From Gadus chalcogrammus (taxonomy: Eukaryota > Chordata > Actinopteri > Gadiformes > Gadidae): a DNA stretch of 64,000 nt. The notes under the pieces were generated by a model that saw only the letters and a program-made list of their open reading frames with translations, was not told the origin of the DNA and ran no database searches. This document shows, piece after piece, positions 53,325 to 63,845 of the stretch (within the stretch, counting starts at the first letter, position 1; each line of letters begins with the position of its first letter). The DNA lies in NCBI RefSeq assembly GCF_026213295.1, contig NC_079413.1:15902938-15966937 (forward strand), read 5' to 3'. Position numbers and translations under genes: made by a program.

Positions 53325-54496
53325 CAGGGTTTTTTCGTGAAGCCTTTGAAAAAATAATGATTAAATGGTACATTCTGAGGCTATCTTAGAGAGAAATTCT
53401 AGCTCTTGTGGTCATCCTGAAAAACTAAAATACTATCAACTTTTGGTAGACTTGTACAACTTTACCCTGTAAATAAACACGACAAATTTCAAAAATATTG
53501 GCTAAACTTTTATTAAGTAGGACAAATCACAACAGCAGCCGTCTGTTCCTGAGACTGCCCCAACGGCTCACTGCCTTGTCAAAATCAAATTGATCAATTG
53601 CAGGCCCCTCAATACTGATCCTGAGGAGGTGGTTCAGGGTAGCGTTAGTCATGGTAGACCTCCTGTGCCATGCCTCTATGGAACAAGTTTTGGGGCTCTA
53701 GAGTCAATAATGGCGACGCTATAGAAATGTTACTATTGTTGTCGTTTTCAGTTTTGCACTTTGCAGACGGTCCCTAAGCTCGCGGCTGAAAGCCGACTGC
53801 TCGTAGAAGCCAATGCAATTCAGTTTTGCACTTTGCAGACGGTCCCTAAGCTCGCGGCTGAAAGCCGACTGCTCGTAGAAGCCAATGCAATTCACCGTTC
53901 GCTAAAGACGGCTCGTTTGGATGAAAACTATGTTGTAGCTGGTTCTCTGGGTTACTACACTTTTATTGGGCTAATTCGGCCGTGCAGCTGCCATTTAGTT
54001 CCCTGCTACGGGTTCCCTGGTAACAGGGAACCCTGTTCGACTGTTCGACTGTTCGTTTTGCTCTCGCAAAACTCTTGATCAACACTATTTCTGTCGTTCA
54101 TTGAAACCGCTTTGTGCAGAGAGAACTGGAATGGTCTTGTATACTTGCTTAGCATCTTAGCGCCTAGACCAAAAACCCATTCAAATACATAGTAGCCAGC
54201 TAGCTAGCTGCTAATAACTTTAACGTTAGCATGTCGACTCGGTCTGGGAAACTCCAATTCGGATCGGAATATTTTTGGAGTAATTATAAGTTATTTGAGG
54301 ATCAGACACATTGTCAGGTGGTGGTGTTGGGATATTTTCGCGGAGAAAAGATCGTTTTGAGAAATAGTGTATGTTGTACAGCAGCATGTAAGTACAGATC
54401 CAAGTCTGACAGGTTCAGTCGGCATTTCGGTAGGATGGCGCACGCCGGGAGTATCGGGGCGCAGCGCCCCTGTTCCCTTGTTTAGAAAAAACCCTG
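53325..54496. mobile_element. hAT-like element splitting the LINE
   Basis: 1,172 bp; ends CAGGGTTTTTTC and GAAAAAACCCTG (12-bp inverted repeats); 5-bp target duplication AGTAT (53320-53324 and 54497-54501). CAGGG ends fit hAT; a 5-bp duplication is shorter than the usual 8. No transposase found. Confidence 0.75.
53751..53892 (+). repeat. 70-bp tandem duplication
   Basis: Two copies of cagttttgcactttgcagac...gccaatgcaatt, almost identical. Confidence 0.9.
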
Positions 54497-54501
54497 AGTA
54501 T

Positions 54502-55053
54502 AAGTATCTGGGGATGGTTTTAGACCACAAGTTGAAGTGGGAGCAGTACACGGAACTCATTCAGAAAAAAGGACAGCAAAGGCTTTACTTTAAAAAAAAG
54601 CTGATCTCATTTGATGTAGACTGTAAAATGGCTAAGATGTTCTACACTGCTTATGTGGAGAGTGTCTTGACCTTCTGCATAATCTGCTGGTTCGGCAGCG
54701 CAGCAGAAGCACAGAAGAGTAGGCTTAGGAAAATAGTGACCACTGCCAGCAAGTTGTTGGGTTCTAATTTAAATAGTCTGGAAAACACCTACAGAGACTA
54801 AGATTGTAGGTGTTTCACTCACTATTGTATGGATTATCGTCGATCACGATAATCCATACAATAGTGAACAGAACCTACAGAGTTCAGATTAAAGCAGAAA
54901 TTAATTTAGCAAATTCAAAAAACCCACTTTTCTCCACATTTGAACTATTACCCTCAGGTAGTAGGTTTCGATACCCAGCGCTCTCCAAAAATAGAACAAA
55001 AATGTCATTCATTCCACAATCCATCAGCTTTTTAAACAAACATTTAAAAAGGT
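54502..55053 (+). pseudogene. LINE reverse transcriptase, 3' part
   Basis: It reads YLGMVLDHKLKWEQYTELIQ, FYTAYVESVLTFCIICWFGS and SKLLGSNLN, then after a 76-bp foldback insertion FELLPSGSRFRYPAL and SFIPQSISFLN, ending at a stop near 55056. These are the thumb and C-terminal parts of the same CR1/L2-like RT. Confidence 0.75.
54797..54882. repeat. Foldback insertion with 21-bp hairpin
   Basis: Arms 54820-54840 and 54846-54866 are perfectly complementary (actattgtatggattatcg core). The insertion is bracketed by ACCTACAGAG on both sides. The same arm sequence occurs in element E copy 2 at about 49907. Confidence 0.75.
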
Positions 55054-55258
55054 TTTAATTGTTGGTTTAAAATGCCAACATCTTTAGATGTGTCCCTGGA
55101 CTATGTGGGAAATATGATGATTTGGGTGTTTTGTCTTGTCAGTGGTTGTTTATCTTTATTAACTTTTCGTTGTTTGTTTTTTATGTTGTTAACGGTCATG
55201 TGTATCTGTCTTTTCACTGAGAACAATTTCCCCAAGGGGACAATACATTTCTAACTAA
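55054..55258 (+). repeat. LINE 3' untranslated tail
   Basis: It ends tccccaaggggacaatacat and ctaactaact, a tail type seen in teleost LINEs. Confidence 0.6.
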
Positions 55259-55294
55259 CTATGATGGAACCGTGCGGCTCATCAATGCATTGTC

Positions 55295-55375
55295 AGCTGG
55301 GGGGGAGGGGGGGGTGGGACTAGTGGAGAGACAGAGAGACAGACAGAGAGACACAGAGCGAGAGACACAGATAAT
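55295..55375 (+). repeat. G-rich and (GACA)-type simple repeat
   Basis: ggggagggggggg followed by agagagacagacagagag. Confidence 0.8.
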
Positions 55376-55647
55376 TCATTTACAGAGAGTTCATTGGTTT
55401 CATATGTGGTTGAATGGATCAGTGAATGGATGGAGTGATGGACACATATACAGTATAGATATGGTTATTGATTGTTATTTATCGGCGCTTATCCGAGGGA
55501 CACGCCCCACTGTGGGGTTGCTCCGCCCCTCTGGGGGTTGCTCCGCCCCTCTGGGGGTGCTCCGCCCCTTAATTGGTTTCATATAGAATAGAATAGAATA
55601 CAATAGAGTAGAATTTTATTGTTGTCATTGCACATGTTACAGAGCAA

Positions 55648-56167
55648 CGAAATTACCAGTTACATTCCTTCCAAGAAACATAAAAGACAGTGTGCGGAGA
55701 CAGGACGGAGAGACTTTCAGGCGCTTGTTCAACAAGAACCATGCGGCCCGCGTTAGATAAGAAAGTTTAAAAAGCTAAACAAGAGGGTAACGAGGGAAAA
55801 AAAAAATTGTCAATACCCCAAACTATGCTCCTTTAAGGGGGGCACAGTGTAGGGATTAGCAAAAAAAACGCCTCAACACATAAGCATCACATCAAAAAAC
55901 ATCACTTCGAAATTACCAGTTACATTCCGTCCAAGAAACATAAAAGACAGTGTGGGGAGACAGGACGGAGAGACTGTCAGGCGCTTGTTCAACAAGAACC
56001 ATGCGGCCTGCGTTAGATAAGAAAGTTTAAAAAGCTAAACAAGAGGGTAATGAGGGAAAAAAAAAAATGTCAATACCCCAAACTATGCTCCTTTAAGGGG
56101 GGCACAGTGTAGGGATTAGCAAAAAAAACACCTCAACACATAAGCATCTCATCAAAAAACCTCACAA
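55648..56167 (+). repeat. 260-bp tandem duplication
   Basis: Two copies beginning cgaaattaccagttacattc at 55648 and 55908, about 97% alike by eye. The first is preceded by (gaata)n and attttattgttgtcattgca, a reversed LINE-tail-like sequence. Confidence 0.9.
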
Positions 56168-56373
56168 ACACATATGGGAGGGGGGAAGGGATTTGGGGAG
56201 GGGAGGTGTCACAACTCAGACACCGGGAGGCGGACGCAGCCAACAGGCGCATCACATCACTCACGGCATACTGTGCTGCAACGAGGGAAGGGGAGGGGGA
56301 GGGAGTCCAGTAGGCGGTGAGTCCAGGGGGTGTGTGTGTAATCTGTCTTGTGTGCGTGTGTGTGTGAGCTCAA

Positions 56374-56492
56374 GGACTCCATCTCCAAAGGACTCAACAG
56401 TGTCTCTCCCGTCTGATGCTGGTGACGAGGACACGGCCGTCGCCGTGGAGACGACCTCGAAGAGTTCCGACCAGAGACAAAGTTCACAGGAG
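56374..56492 (+). CDS. Candidate host exon (unidentified)
   Basis: One frame reads TPSPKDSTVSLPSDAGDEDT and AVAVETTSKSSDQRQSSQE, bounded by a possible acceptor (gagctcaag) and donor (ggag|gtggag). Balanced Ser/Asp/Glu composition and GC content differ from the surrounding simple repeats. I do not recognise the protein. The minus strand is also open here, so chance is a real alternative. A CCAAT-containing GC-rich block lies at 57050-57190. Confidence 0.25.
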
Positions 56493-56639
56493 GTGGAGGG
56501 TGGGGGGAAGGGTGGCAGGGCATCCGTCTGCATAACAACCAGGGGAGAGGAGAGATATCAGCCTTCCAAGGCCGAAGGGGAGCCGAATAAAGATAACGAT
56601 TGCTTTGGGTCAGGCCGACTCTGCAATTTTTTGCCAACC

Positions 56640-56735
56640 CTATTATGCTGTTGCTCTGCCCAATTAATTTAATTAACATTTAATTAATGTTAATTAATTA
56701 AATTAAAACAGTTAATTCGATTAACTCCTTAACTG
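56640..56735. repeat. AT-rich palindromic stretch (taatta)
   Basis: aattaatttaattaacattt and its near complement. Confidence 0.7.
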
Positions 56736-56861
56736 TTCACTATTGATGATAGTGAATATGTGCGTGAACATACACACACGTTCAAACACATGCCCACACT
56801 ACACACACATGCACACATGTGCACTAGATGTGTTTGTTAGTGCAGCAGGTGTGTGTGTTTG

Positions 56862-56930
56862 TGCACTAGTGTGTGTGTGTGTGTGTGTGTGTGCAGTAGC
56901 TGTGTGTGTGTGTGTGTGTGGGGGGGGGGT
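56862..56930 (+). repeat. (GT)n microsatellite
   Basis: Two GT runs split by gcagtagc, ending in poly-G. Confidence 0.9.
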
Positions 56931-56934
56931 GTGA

Positions 56935-57725
56935 ATCTGATCAAATCCTTGGTTGTGTTTGAACTCCCAGCCTGTCAGAGATGAGGGAACACAGATCTGA
57001 GTTCAGCTCAGCTGATCTGAGTTCAGTTCAGCTGGTCTGAGCCAGCAGATTCCCCAGGGAGGGGCCGGGCTTTCCTCGGCCGCTCTGGACCAATCACAGC
57101 GAGGGGTGGAGGTTCTCCCTTCTACGCAGCAACAGAGCAGCGCTTGCTCCTGTTGCTCAGCGAGATTCAGGTGGGCCGTGTGGATCCACTTGATGGCTCA
57201 TCCCCTCGGGGGGGTTAACATACCGACAGGGTTCAGTGTGCTGGTGAAGCAGTGATGAGTACCATAAACAAACACAGGAGATGGGGAGATGAACAAACCT
57301 GAACACTGTTCACTCAGCAAGAAAACATCAATACCCCTGAACCTCTTACGACTCTATCCATAATACTCAGACTCGCAGAGGACGGCAATGCATTGTGGGT
57401 TATGTTGTGCTTATGTATTCTGTTTGGAGGACAGACAAGACTACAGGAACGACATCAGTAGGAACACTGTGCTGTCTGGTTCCTCAGAGTTTGGAGAGCG
57501 AGCACTAAAGGCCCATTCACACTACGGTAAATACGGATACGGACTGTTTCGTCCGGCCCGGAGGTGTTTCGTCCGTCAATGGGTCCGTCGCCTCTGAGCT
57601 TACAAATCCGGAGTACTCCGGGAGAAACAGAGCAATACCACCGGAAATCAAGGCGGCAGTATAGAGTCAAAAGTCAGAACATTCGCGAAAATAGATAGAG
57701 TAGTATGATATCTAATATCCTATAT
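56935..57725. other. Spacer with possible promoter-like block
   Basis: A GC-rich block with ggaccaatcacagcg (57088) could be an old promoter. A Harbinger-type MITE fragment (cattcacactacggtaaata) starts near 57512. No gene supported. Confidence 0.4.
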
Positions 57726-58304
57726 TGTGGCGACTCGGCCCCAGGAATGTCTCTCTCCGAAATCAACACACGTCAAGACCCGTTCAAAGCCCGGTAGGGC
57801 GTTTATTCATAAAATAATGGGGAAAAAGCCTTTGGGTCGGTGCCCAACGCGGGAAAACCAAAATCATACGCGTGACTCCGTGAGCCACGGTGGTGTACAG
57901 GGGAATTGTCTCTCCGGCCGGGCCGTTCTCGTCCCTGGAGTGGGAGGTCAATCCCGTCGGTGATGCCGTCCCGGTGTTGCGTGCCGTGCCGGCGCGCGTT
58001 GTCCTGGCGTGCAGGTCCTCTCATGGCCGCTGGGGAAAGTCTGTTAAATCCAAGAGTCCTCCTGTCCGTAGCGGGTCCTGGAGTTGCTCGGCTCCGCATG
58101 GACTCCCGGTCTTCCCGCCTTGGAGAACAACAAACAGCCTTTTAAAGGGTACCTGATCTTCTGCCGCAGGTGTTCTCCATTGCGTTGATTGAGGTTACGC
58201 AAGGGCTGCTCTTTCGCTCCGGCTGGTGGATATTGGCGGTATACACCATCCACCGCCTCTCCCTCTGGCCGCCTGGCGTGAGGGTTTGAGGCTGGGTTGC
58301 CACA
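57726..58304 (-). repeat. 3' LTR of the second Gmr1-like element
   Basis: 579 bp, minus strand TGTGGCAACC...GAGTCGCCACA, with ttttatgaataaacgcccta (polyadenylation signal) near 57812, preceded by a purine tract (gcggtggaggag). Confidence 0.75.
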
Positions 58305-58374
58305 CTCCTCCACCGCTGGTTGAAGCCTCGGGTCGTCTCTGAGTGCCCAGAGACAGGCGTCTCAGCGGGAAAGA

Positions 58375-59030
58375 GCGTCAGGTAGGAGGACTCCTCCAGT
58401 CCCAGGCGGCACTTGGCAGGGTTGGCTGTGAGTCCGGCCCTCCTCAACTCTCCCAGGACCGCCCGCAACTGTCGGAGATGGACATCCCAGGTGGCGCTGT
58501 GGATGATGATGTCGTCGATGTAGGCTGCTGCGTACGCCTGGTGCGGTCGAAGGAGCTGGTCCATCATCCTCTGGAATGTGGCGGGTGCGCCGTGGACGCC
58601 GAACGGGAGGACAGTGTATTGGTATAACCCCCCTGGGGTCGCAAACGCCGTTTTCTCCCGGGCGGTTCGGTTCAGCGGCACCTGCCAGTACCCCTTGATG
58701 AGGTCCAGGGTGGTGAGGTAACGGGCGGGCCCGAGACGCTCTATTAGGTCGTCGACCTTGGGCATGGGATAGGCGTCAAAGTCCGAGACATCATTGAGTC
58801 TCCAGAAATCGTTACAAAACCTAAAGGTTCCGTCGGGTTTGGGGACTAGGACGATGGGGCTGGATCAGGCGCTGCGTGACTCCTCGATGACCCGGAGCTA
58901 GAGCATCCTGGCGACTTACTCCCGGATCGCGTTCCCAAGGGCCTCCGGGACCCGGTAGGGGGGTACGCGCACCGTGACGCCTGGCGCCGTCTTGATGTCA
59001 TGTTGGGCCATCGTGGTCCTCCCGGGAATC
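58375..59030 (-). pseudogene. Reverse transcriptase fragment of the second Gmr1-like element
   Basis: The minus strand shows PDGTFRFCNDFWRLN, PMPKVDDLIERLG, TLDLIKGYWQVPL, LPFGVHGAPATFQRMM and YIDDIIIHS (the Y-x-DD box). In-frame stops (three before the PDGT motif) and a frameshift at the junction with the integrase frame disable it. Homology ends at ESSYL, shortly before the LTR; the rest of RT and RNase H are deleted. Its position after integrase is the important point. Confidence 0.8.
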
Positions 59031-60474
59031 TCAGAGAAGATGGTGTTGCAGGACGACTTCCTCGTGGTCTTGTTTCTGGGCTGGGCTGAGGTCATCTCCC
59101 ATGGGAACTACTGGTGGGTCGCCAGGAACAGGGTTGCCGGTGTCGGTGGGTCGGCTCCAGTTCGCCACTGTTTCAGGAGGTTGACGTGGTAAAGCTGGGT
59201 GGGTTTGCGTCTCCCAGGTTGCCGTACCCTGTAGTTCACCTCCCAAACCCGGTCGACCACCTCGTAGGGCCCCTGCCACTTGGCTAAGAACTTGCACTCT
59301 GCCATCGGTATGAGTACCAGAACCAGGTCGCCGGACCCGGGCTTGGGCTAGCTGGGCCTGTCTGAGATGGTTCCTGACGATGGGCCAGACCTGCGCCATG
59401 CGGACCCTCACCTGCTCCACGTGGTCCACCATAGTGCGATGGGGGGATGGCCGACTCTCCCACGCTTCCTTGGTGAGGTTGAGGAGTCCCCTTGGTCTTC
59501 TCCCGTATAACAGCTCGAAGGGGGAGAAACCCGTGGAGGCTTGGGGCACTTCCCGGACTGCTAACAGGACATGGGGCAGGAGCTGGTCCCAGTTCTTCCC
59601 ATCCGTGTCCATGGCTTTCTTAAGCATCTGTTTCAGGGTTTTATTAAACCGCTCCACGAGCCTGTCAGTCTGGGGGTCGTACACCGACGTCCGGAGCTGT
59701 TTCACCTGGAGGAGGCTAAGCAGTTCCTTCATCACCCGTGACATAAAACAAGACCCCTGGTCTGTGTGCACCTCCCTGGCTATCCCCACCCGACAGCTCC
59801 TAGGCGACCGCCTTAGCCGTGGCAGCGCGGAGTGGTAGGGCTTCCCCATACCTGGTAGCGTAGTCCACTAGCACTAGAATATACCTGTGTCCCCGGCTGG
59901 TCTTCGGGAGAGGCCCGACAATGTCTACAGCTAACCGATCGAACGGTACTTTGATAATGGGCATGGGGATTAACGGGTTCCGGACCGAGGGTCTCGGGGC
60001 AGTACGCTGGCAGTCAGGGCAGGCCTGACAGTATTGGACCACGTCTTTTTTCACCCCGGGCCAATAAAACCGGTCTAAAATGCTATCTCTGGTCTTGTCC
60101 ATGCCCAAGTGAGCTCCCAATAGATGGGAGTGGGCCATGAACAGCACTTTGCTAACATAGGTTCGGGGTACCACTAGTTGTTCGGTCACCGTTCCCCCCC
60201 TCTCTCCTACCCGGTAGAGCAGCCCCCCCCTTGTGCTGAAGTGAGGGTGTGGCAGGCAGCTCACGACTTCCTCGCTTGGCCGTCCTGGGCGAGGACGTGA
60301 CTCCAGGCGTGCTTCAAGGCGTCCTCCTGCAGCTGGGCACTGGCGAACTGTACCTTCCCTCCCCGTCGGAAGGTAATCCGAGAACTCTTTGAGAGGCGAG
60401 ACCTCGGCTTCTCCTGGTGGGCCGGTCTGTTCGGTGGCCGTCAGGGTGTCCGGGGGGGGTTCCTTGGGTTCCAC
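59031..60474 (-). pseudogene. Integrase of the second Gmr1-like element
   Basis: Two overlapping frames: 60474-59800 has the zinc-binding part (AHSHLLGAHLG, then CQACPDCQ) and the first catalytic aspartate (AVDIVGPL). 59849-59031 has the second (HTDQGSCF) and the glutamate (RLVERFNKTL), then FELLYGRRPRG. A chromo-like/SH3-like end (FLAKWQGPYEVVD, YHVNLLKQW) lies in a third frame (59305-59108). At least two frameshifts. Confidence 0.85.
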
Positions 60475-60795
60475 TCGGGGGGTTCCCTCTGTCGAGTGAC
60501 CTGTGGTGCCCGGTGGGGTGGGGCCATCTCCCTCGGGTCAGTCGTCCTCGTTGGACGATTCTGCTGGGGCTGAGTGGGCCACCCCAGCGCCGAAGGCGGG
60601 TCTGCCGGTTCAACCGTGTCATCGTGGCGGGCCCCGCAGAGGTCGGTAGCCCGGTTCGGGGTTCCAAAGTCTGTAGAATATGGGGCAGTCTCTCCCAATT
60701 AATAGGGGCACGGGGAGGTGGGGTACGATCCCGGCCCGTGCCGTTTACATCCCTCGGGGGGTCCGCACTACTACGTGGCAGATCTTGTATGTGCG
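60475..60795 (-). pseudogene. Linker between protease and integrase
   Basis: Pro/Arg-rich frame (RDRTPPPRAPINWERLPHI) continuous with the integrase frame; no known domain. Ends at the target duplication TGCG. Confidence 0.5.
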
Positions 60796-61817
60796 TGTAA
60801 CCCATGCTATTTCACTCTCTCTGCTAATATATGTATATGTCAATTTATATGAATGTATATATTATAATAATATATATAATGTAGTGTGTATGGTGTATAT
60901 CTATAGTATATATATATATCCAGTATATTGTAGCGACCAGTGTTCACGTGCTACAATATATTCCTGACGGCCGCTAACTGAAACGGTTGCCTGGAGACCG
61001 TGTTTTGTTGACGCTCCCAAAAAAAAGTGGTTCTCTGCTGGACGCGTAAGAAGAGCGAACATAGACTTGAAGAACGAACATAGACTTGAAGAACGAACAT
61101 AGACTTGAAGAGCGAACATAGACTTGAAGAGCGAACATAGACTTGAAGAGCGAACATAGACTTGAAGAGTGAACATATAGGCTAGAAGAGAAACGAAGAA
61201 AAAGTTATATTCCTGACGGCCGCTAACTGAAACGGTTGCCTGGAGACCGTGTTTTTGTTGACGCTCCCTAATAGAGCGAACATAGACTTGAAGAGCGAAC
61301 ATAGACTTGAAGAGCGAACATAGACTTGAGTGAACATATAGACTAGAAGAGAAACGAAGAAAAGGTTATCACGGAAGAAATAGAAGATATGGAGGAAGAT
61401 TTGACGTTACTTTGAACAAGAGGACAGCCTGTCATCGACTGGCCCCTGCTCAAGAGCGTTCGGCCGTAGCGGTAGTGGTAGGAACAGAACGCCCCCTTTC
61501 ATTGAATCGAGTGCACTCAAAGACTTGCTGGGTACCCATTTTATTTAGTTTGTTATTTTTCTTGGGGACCTCTTTTGGGTTCAGTGTTTTGAGTTCAGTG
61601 TTTTAGGTTCAGTGTTGTTATAATTATTATTATTATTGTGTAAATAATCGGATTGATTCTGATTGATCGTTAGATAAAAGGTCAAACGTGCCTCACTGTG
61701 TCTGTGTGTTATTCCTTTTATCAGAGTTCTATTAAGAATACAAGCCAGTCTCCTTATAACCTGGGATTGATGCACCACTGCATTGTTATATTACCTTTAA
61801 AAATACAGTTGGTTACA
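60796..61817. mobile_element. Solo-LTR-like insertion
   Basis: 1,022 bp starting TGTAACCC and ending GGTTACA, with 4-bp duplications TGCG (60792-60795 and 61818-61821). It holds two copies of a 65-bp segment (tgacggccgctaactgaaac, at 60963 and 61214) each followed by arrays of a 19-bp unit (gcgaacatagacttgaaga). A 4-bp duplication and TG...CA ends fit an endogenous retrovirus solo LTR. Confidence 0.65.
61050..61335 (+). repeat. 19-bp tandem repeat arrays
   Basis: gcgaacatagacttgaaga units at about 61054-61165 and 61276-61330. Confidence 0.9.
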
Positions 61818-61821
61818 TGCG

Positions 61822-62400
61822 GGTTCCCCTAAACGCCCCCCAGCTAGGTCTGGGCGTAGGAGGGTCACGACACTGCCGGCGTCCAGGAGGGCCTGCGTGT
61901 CCTGACTCCCTACCCGCACAGGAAGGGTTGGGACCCGGGCTTCTGGTGCGCCAAACATGTGGTCAGGAGACACGGCCCCGGCCATCCCTGGTCGGCGAAG
62001 GCCGACGGCATGAATACGTCCCGGCTCCCGGGACATTGTCTGGCTAGGTGTCCGGTAAGGCCGCAACTGTAGCACCTTCTGTCCTCTCTGGGCTCCTGGG
62101 AGATGGTCGGCGGTCCCGGTGGGGGTGTTCGGGGGGGGGGATTCGTTCCTCGCCGATCCCGGTGCGTCTCGTGGGCCGCGAGGGGTTCCGGATGCTCTGA
62201 CTCAATTGTTGAGCCACCTGCCAGTTTTCCAGTTGCCGGACCAGCTCATCAATCGTGTCGGGGTGGTTGGTGGCGAGGGTTCTCCGGGCTTAGGCAGGGA
62301 GCTGACGGATGGTATTGTCGATCAGTACCCTGTCCAGGATGCTGGGTCCCTCCCCGTACGCGAGCCATCTGTGGATCAGCCTCCGGTGTTGGGAGGCTGA
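61822..62400 (-). pseudogene. Gag C-terminus and protease of the second Gmr1-like element
   Basis: On the minus strand a CCHC zinc knuckle CYSCGLTGHLARQC is followed by a frame with PVRVGSQDTQALLDAGSVVT, the protease active-site region (D-A-G, not the usual D-T/S-G). Stops and frame changes are present. The gag N-terminal part is missing beyond the palindrome at 62377. Confidence 0.65.
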
Positions 62401-62427
62401 TCCACAGCCTCCCAACACCGGAGGCTG
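62377..62427. repeat. Perfect 23-bp palindrome
   Basis: Arms cagcctccggtgttgggagg.. (62377-62399) and 62405-62427 are exact complements with loop atcca. It marks the point where gag homology stops. Confidence 0.9.
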
Positions 62428-62430
62428 TTG

Positions 62431-62615
62431 TTGTTCATAGTCAACTTATATAGTGCATTTATTTAAGCTCTCAACAGCATAACCATACAGCTTCGCCTTC
62501 GCCACATCGCCGGGAAAACACGGCACACGCAAAGTACATCCATGGAATCAGCCGTTCAAAACCAGTCTGCATGAATCGTATGACAACTGGATGGCAGGGG
62601 ATGCGGACAAGGAAT
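62431..62615 (-). repeat. 185-bp direct repeat, copy 1
   Basis: Shared with 63105-63289 at about 97% by eye (ttgttcatagtc...gcggacaaggaat). On the minus strand it ends with gagcttaaataaatgcacta, which may be a polyadenylation signal. Confidence 0.85.
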
Positions 62616-63104
62616 GGTGGAGGGGTGGAGGGGTGGTGGCATGTGGGGCAGCAGCGTGACCCGAAGTCAAACTTGTGACCAGAATCAGAGGTAGGTTTAG
62701 GGTTAGGGTTAAGGTTCTGGTTAGGGTTCGGGTTCTGGCAGTGGCGGAGCCAGAATGATTTTATAGGGGTGGCCAGACTGGGACCAAAATTCTCATAGTG
62801 GTGGCTACATAAATCAGAAACATGATTGTTTTCATTAAGCATCTAAAGTCGGCTTTACCTGATAGTATTAGGCCTTTTCATACCGCTGACATACCAGGCA
62901 GCGGAAAAAACGACTAGTTTATTCTAACTATTCTAGTAGTCCCAGTCCCCAATCCTGGAGTTAACTTAAACATACCCATCTAGAGGGTACATCTAGAGAA
63001 AATAAGTCCATTATTTTAGTGTCTCATTTTTGCGATTTTCACTGGCTACAATATTGTATCTGTCAGTTGTCAAATTTGCTGAAGAAAATGTTAAACTTAA
63101 ATAA
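62616..63104. other. Spacer between the 185-bp repeats
   Basis: It includes a telomere-like tract (62694-62735) and a hAT terminus-like cagtggcggagccagaatga at 62749. No gene. Confidence 0.5.
62694..62735 (+). repeat. Interstitial telomere-like repeat
   Basis: ggtttagggttagggttaag and variants. A shorter aaccctaaccctaac occurs at about 50251. Confidence 0.8.
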
Positions 63105-63289
63105 TTGTTCATAGTCTACTTATATAGTGCATTTATTTAAGCTCTCAACAGCATAACCATACAGCTTCGCCTTCGCCACATCGCCGGGAAAAAACGGCAC
63201 ACGCAAAGTACATCCATGGAATCAGCTGTTCAAAACCAGTCTGCATGAATCGTATGACAACTGGATGGCAGGGGATGCGGACAAGGAAT
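63105..63289 (-). repeat. 185-bp direct repeat, copy 2
   Basis: See copy 1; the two are in the same orientation 674 bp apart. Confidence 0.85.
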
Positions 63290-63385
63290 ACACCGCAGGG
63301 GAGAACATGAGAGCCCCAACTCGCCGCATAGTAGCCTGGGTGCTTTAAGCATTGAACAAGCTGGATACGGAGTGGGTGAAAAACT

Positions 63386-63411
63386 ATGTGTGTGTGTGTG
63401 TGTGTGTGTGT
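63386..63411 (+). repeat. (TG)n microsatellite
   Basis: Short pure TG run. Confidence 0.9.
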
Positions 63412-63845
63412 CACTCTGTTCGAGCCTGCATGAGAGTTCAATGTTGTCATTAGCTGTTACGTCTTTCTGACCAATCGCAGTTCAAGGCCGACCTGGGCTG
63501 TATATTCGGGAGGGGGCGCTCAGTTACTCCCCTCTAGAGAAAATCGAATTGGTTGCGACGTTGACCTGGCGCCCCCCGAAAAGTTAACGGGCCACAGTGA
63601 ATTCTCCCAACTCTCCCGATTACCACACAGGCACGCACTGCGTGTGCGTGCGTGCCTGTGTTTGTGTGCAGGGCAGGCGTTATTCAATTGCCTGGTAAAC
63701 ATGTAGGCCTACGGTAATATTCATACTGGTTTAAATAATGCATTTGATAGGCTATTTCCCATCGTTGCTGAGCAAGAGTTTTGTTCGAAAGTTCAGTGAT
63801 AGAAAACAAATAATAGCCCGGGCTATTTACGTTTTACGGTAGGCC
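63412..63845. other. Spacer, no gene
   Basis: Nothing recognised; small cgtgcgtgcc palindromic patch near 63630. Confidence 0.5.

Larger units (their letters stand above)
57726..62400 (-). mobile_element. Second Gmr1-like retrotransposon, decayed
   Basis: On the minus strand: gag zinc knuckle and protease (about 62400-61822), linker and integrase (60795-59031), then RT (about 59030-58375), and the 3' LTR (58304-57726). Integrase before RT again marks a Gmr1-like element, of a different subfamily from the one at 1-9224. RNase H and the RT C-terminus are deleted. Gag is cut at a palindrome (62377-62427), so the 5' LTR is missing. A 1,022-bp insertion separates protease from integrase. Several frameshifts and stops. 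Confidence 0.75.

Noticed and set aside
56193..56672. A 159-codon open frame
   Set aside because: Only the middle 40 residues look protein-like; the ends are G-rich and GT-rich simple sequence. I kept only the possible exon, at low confidence.
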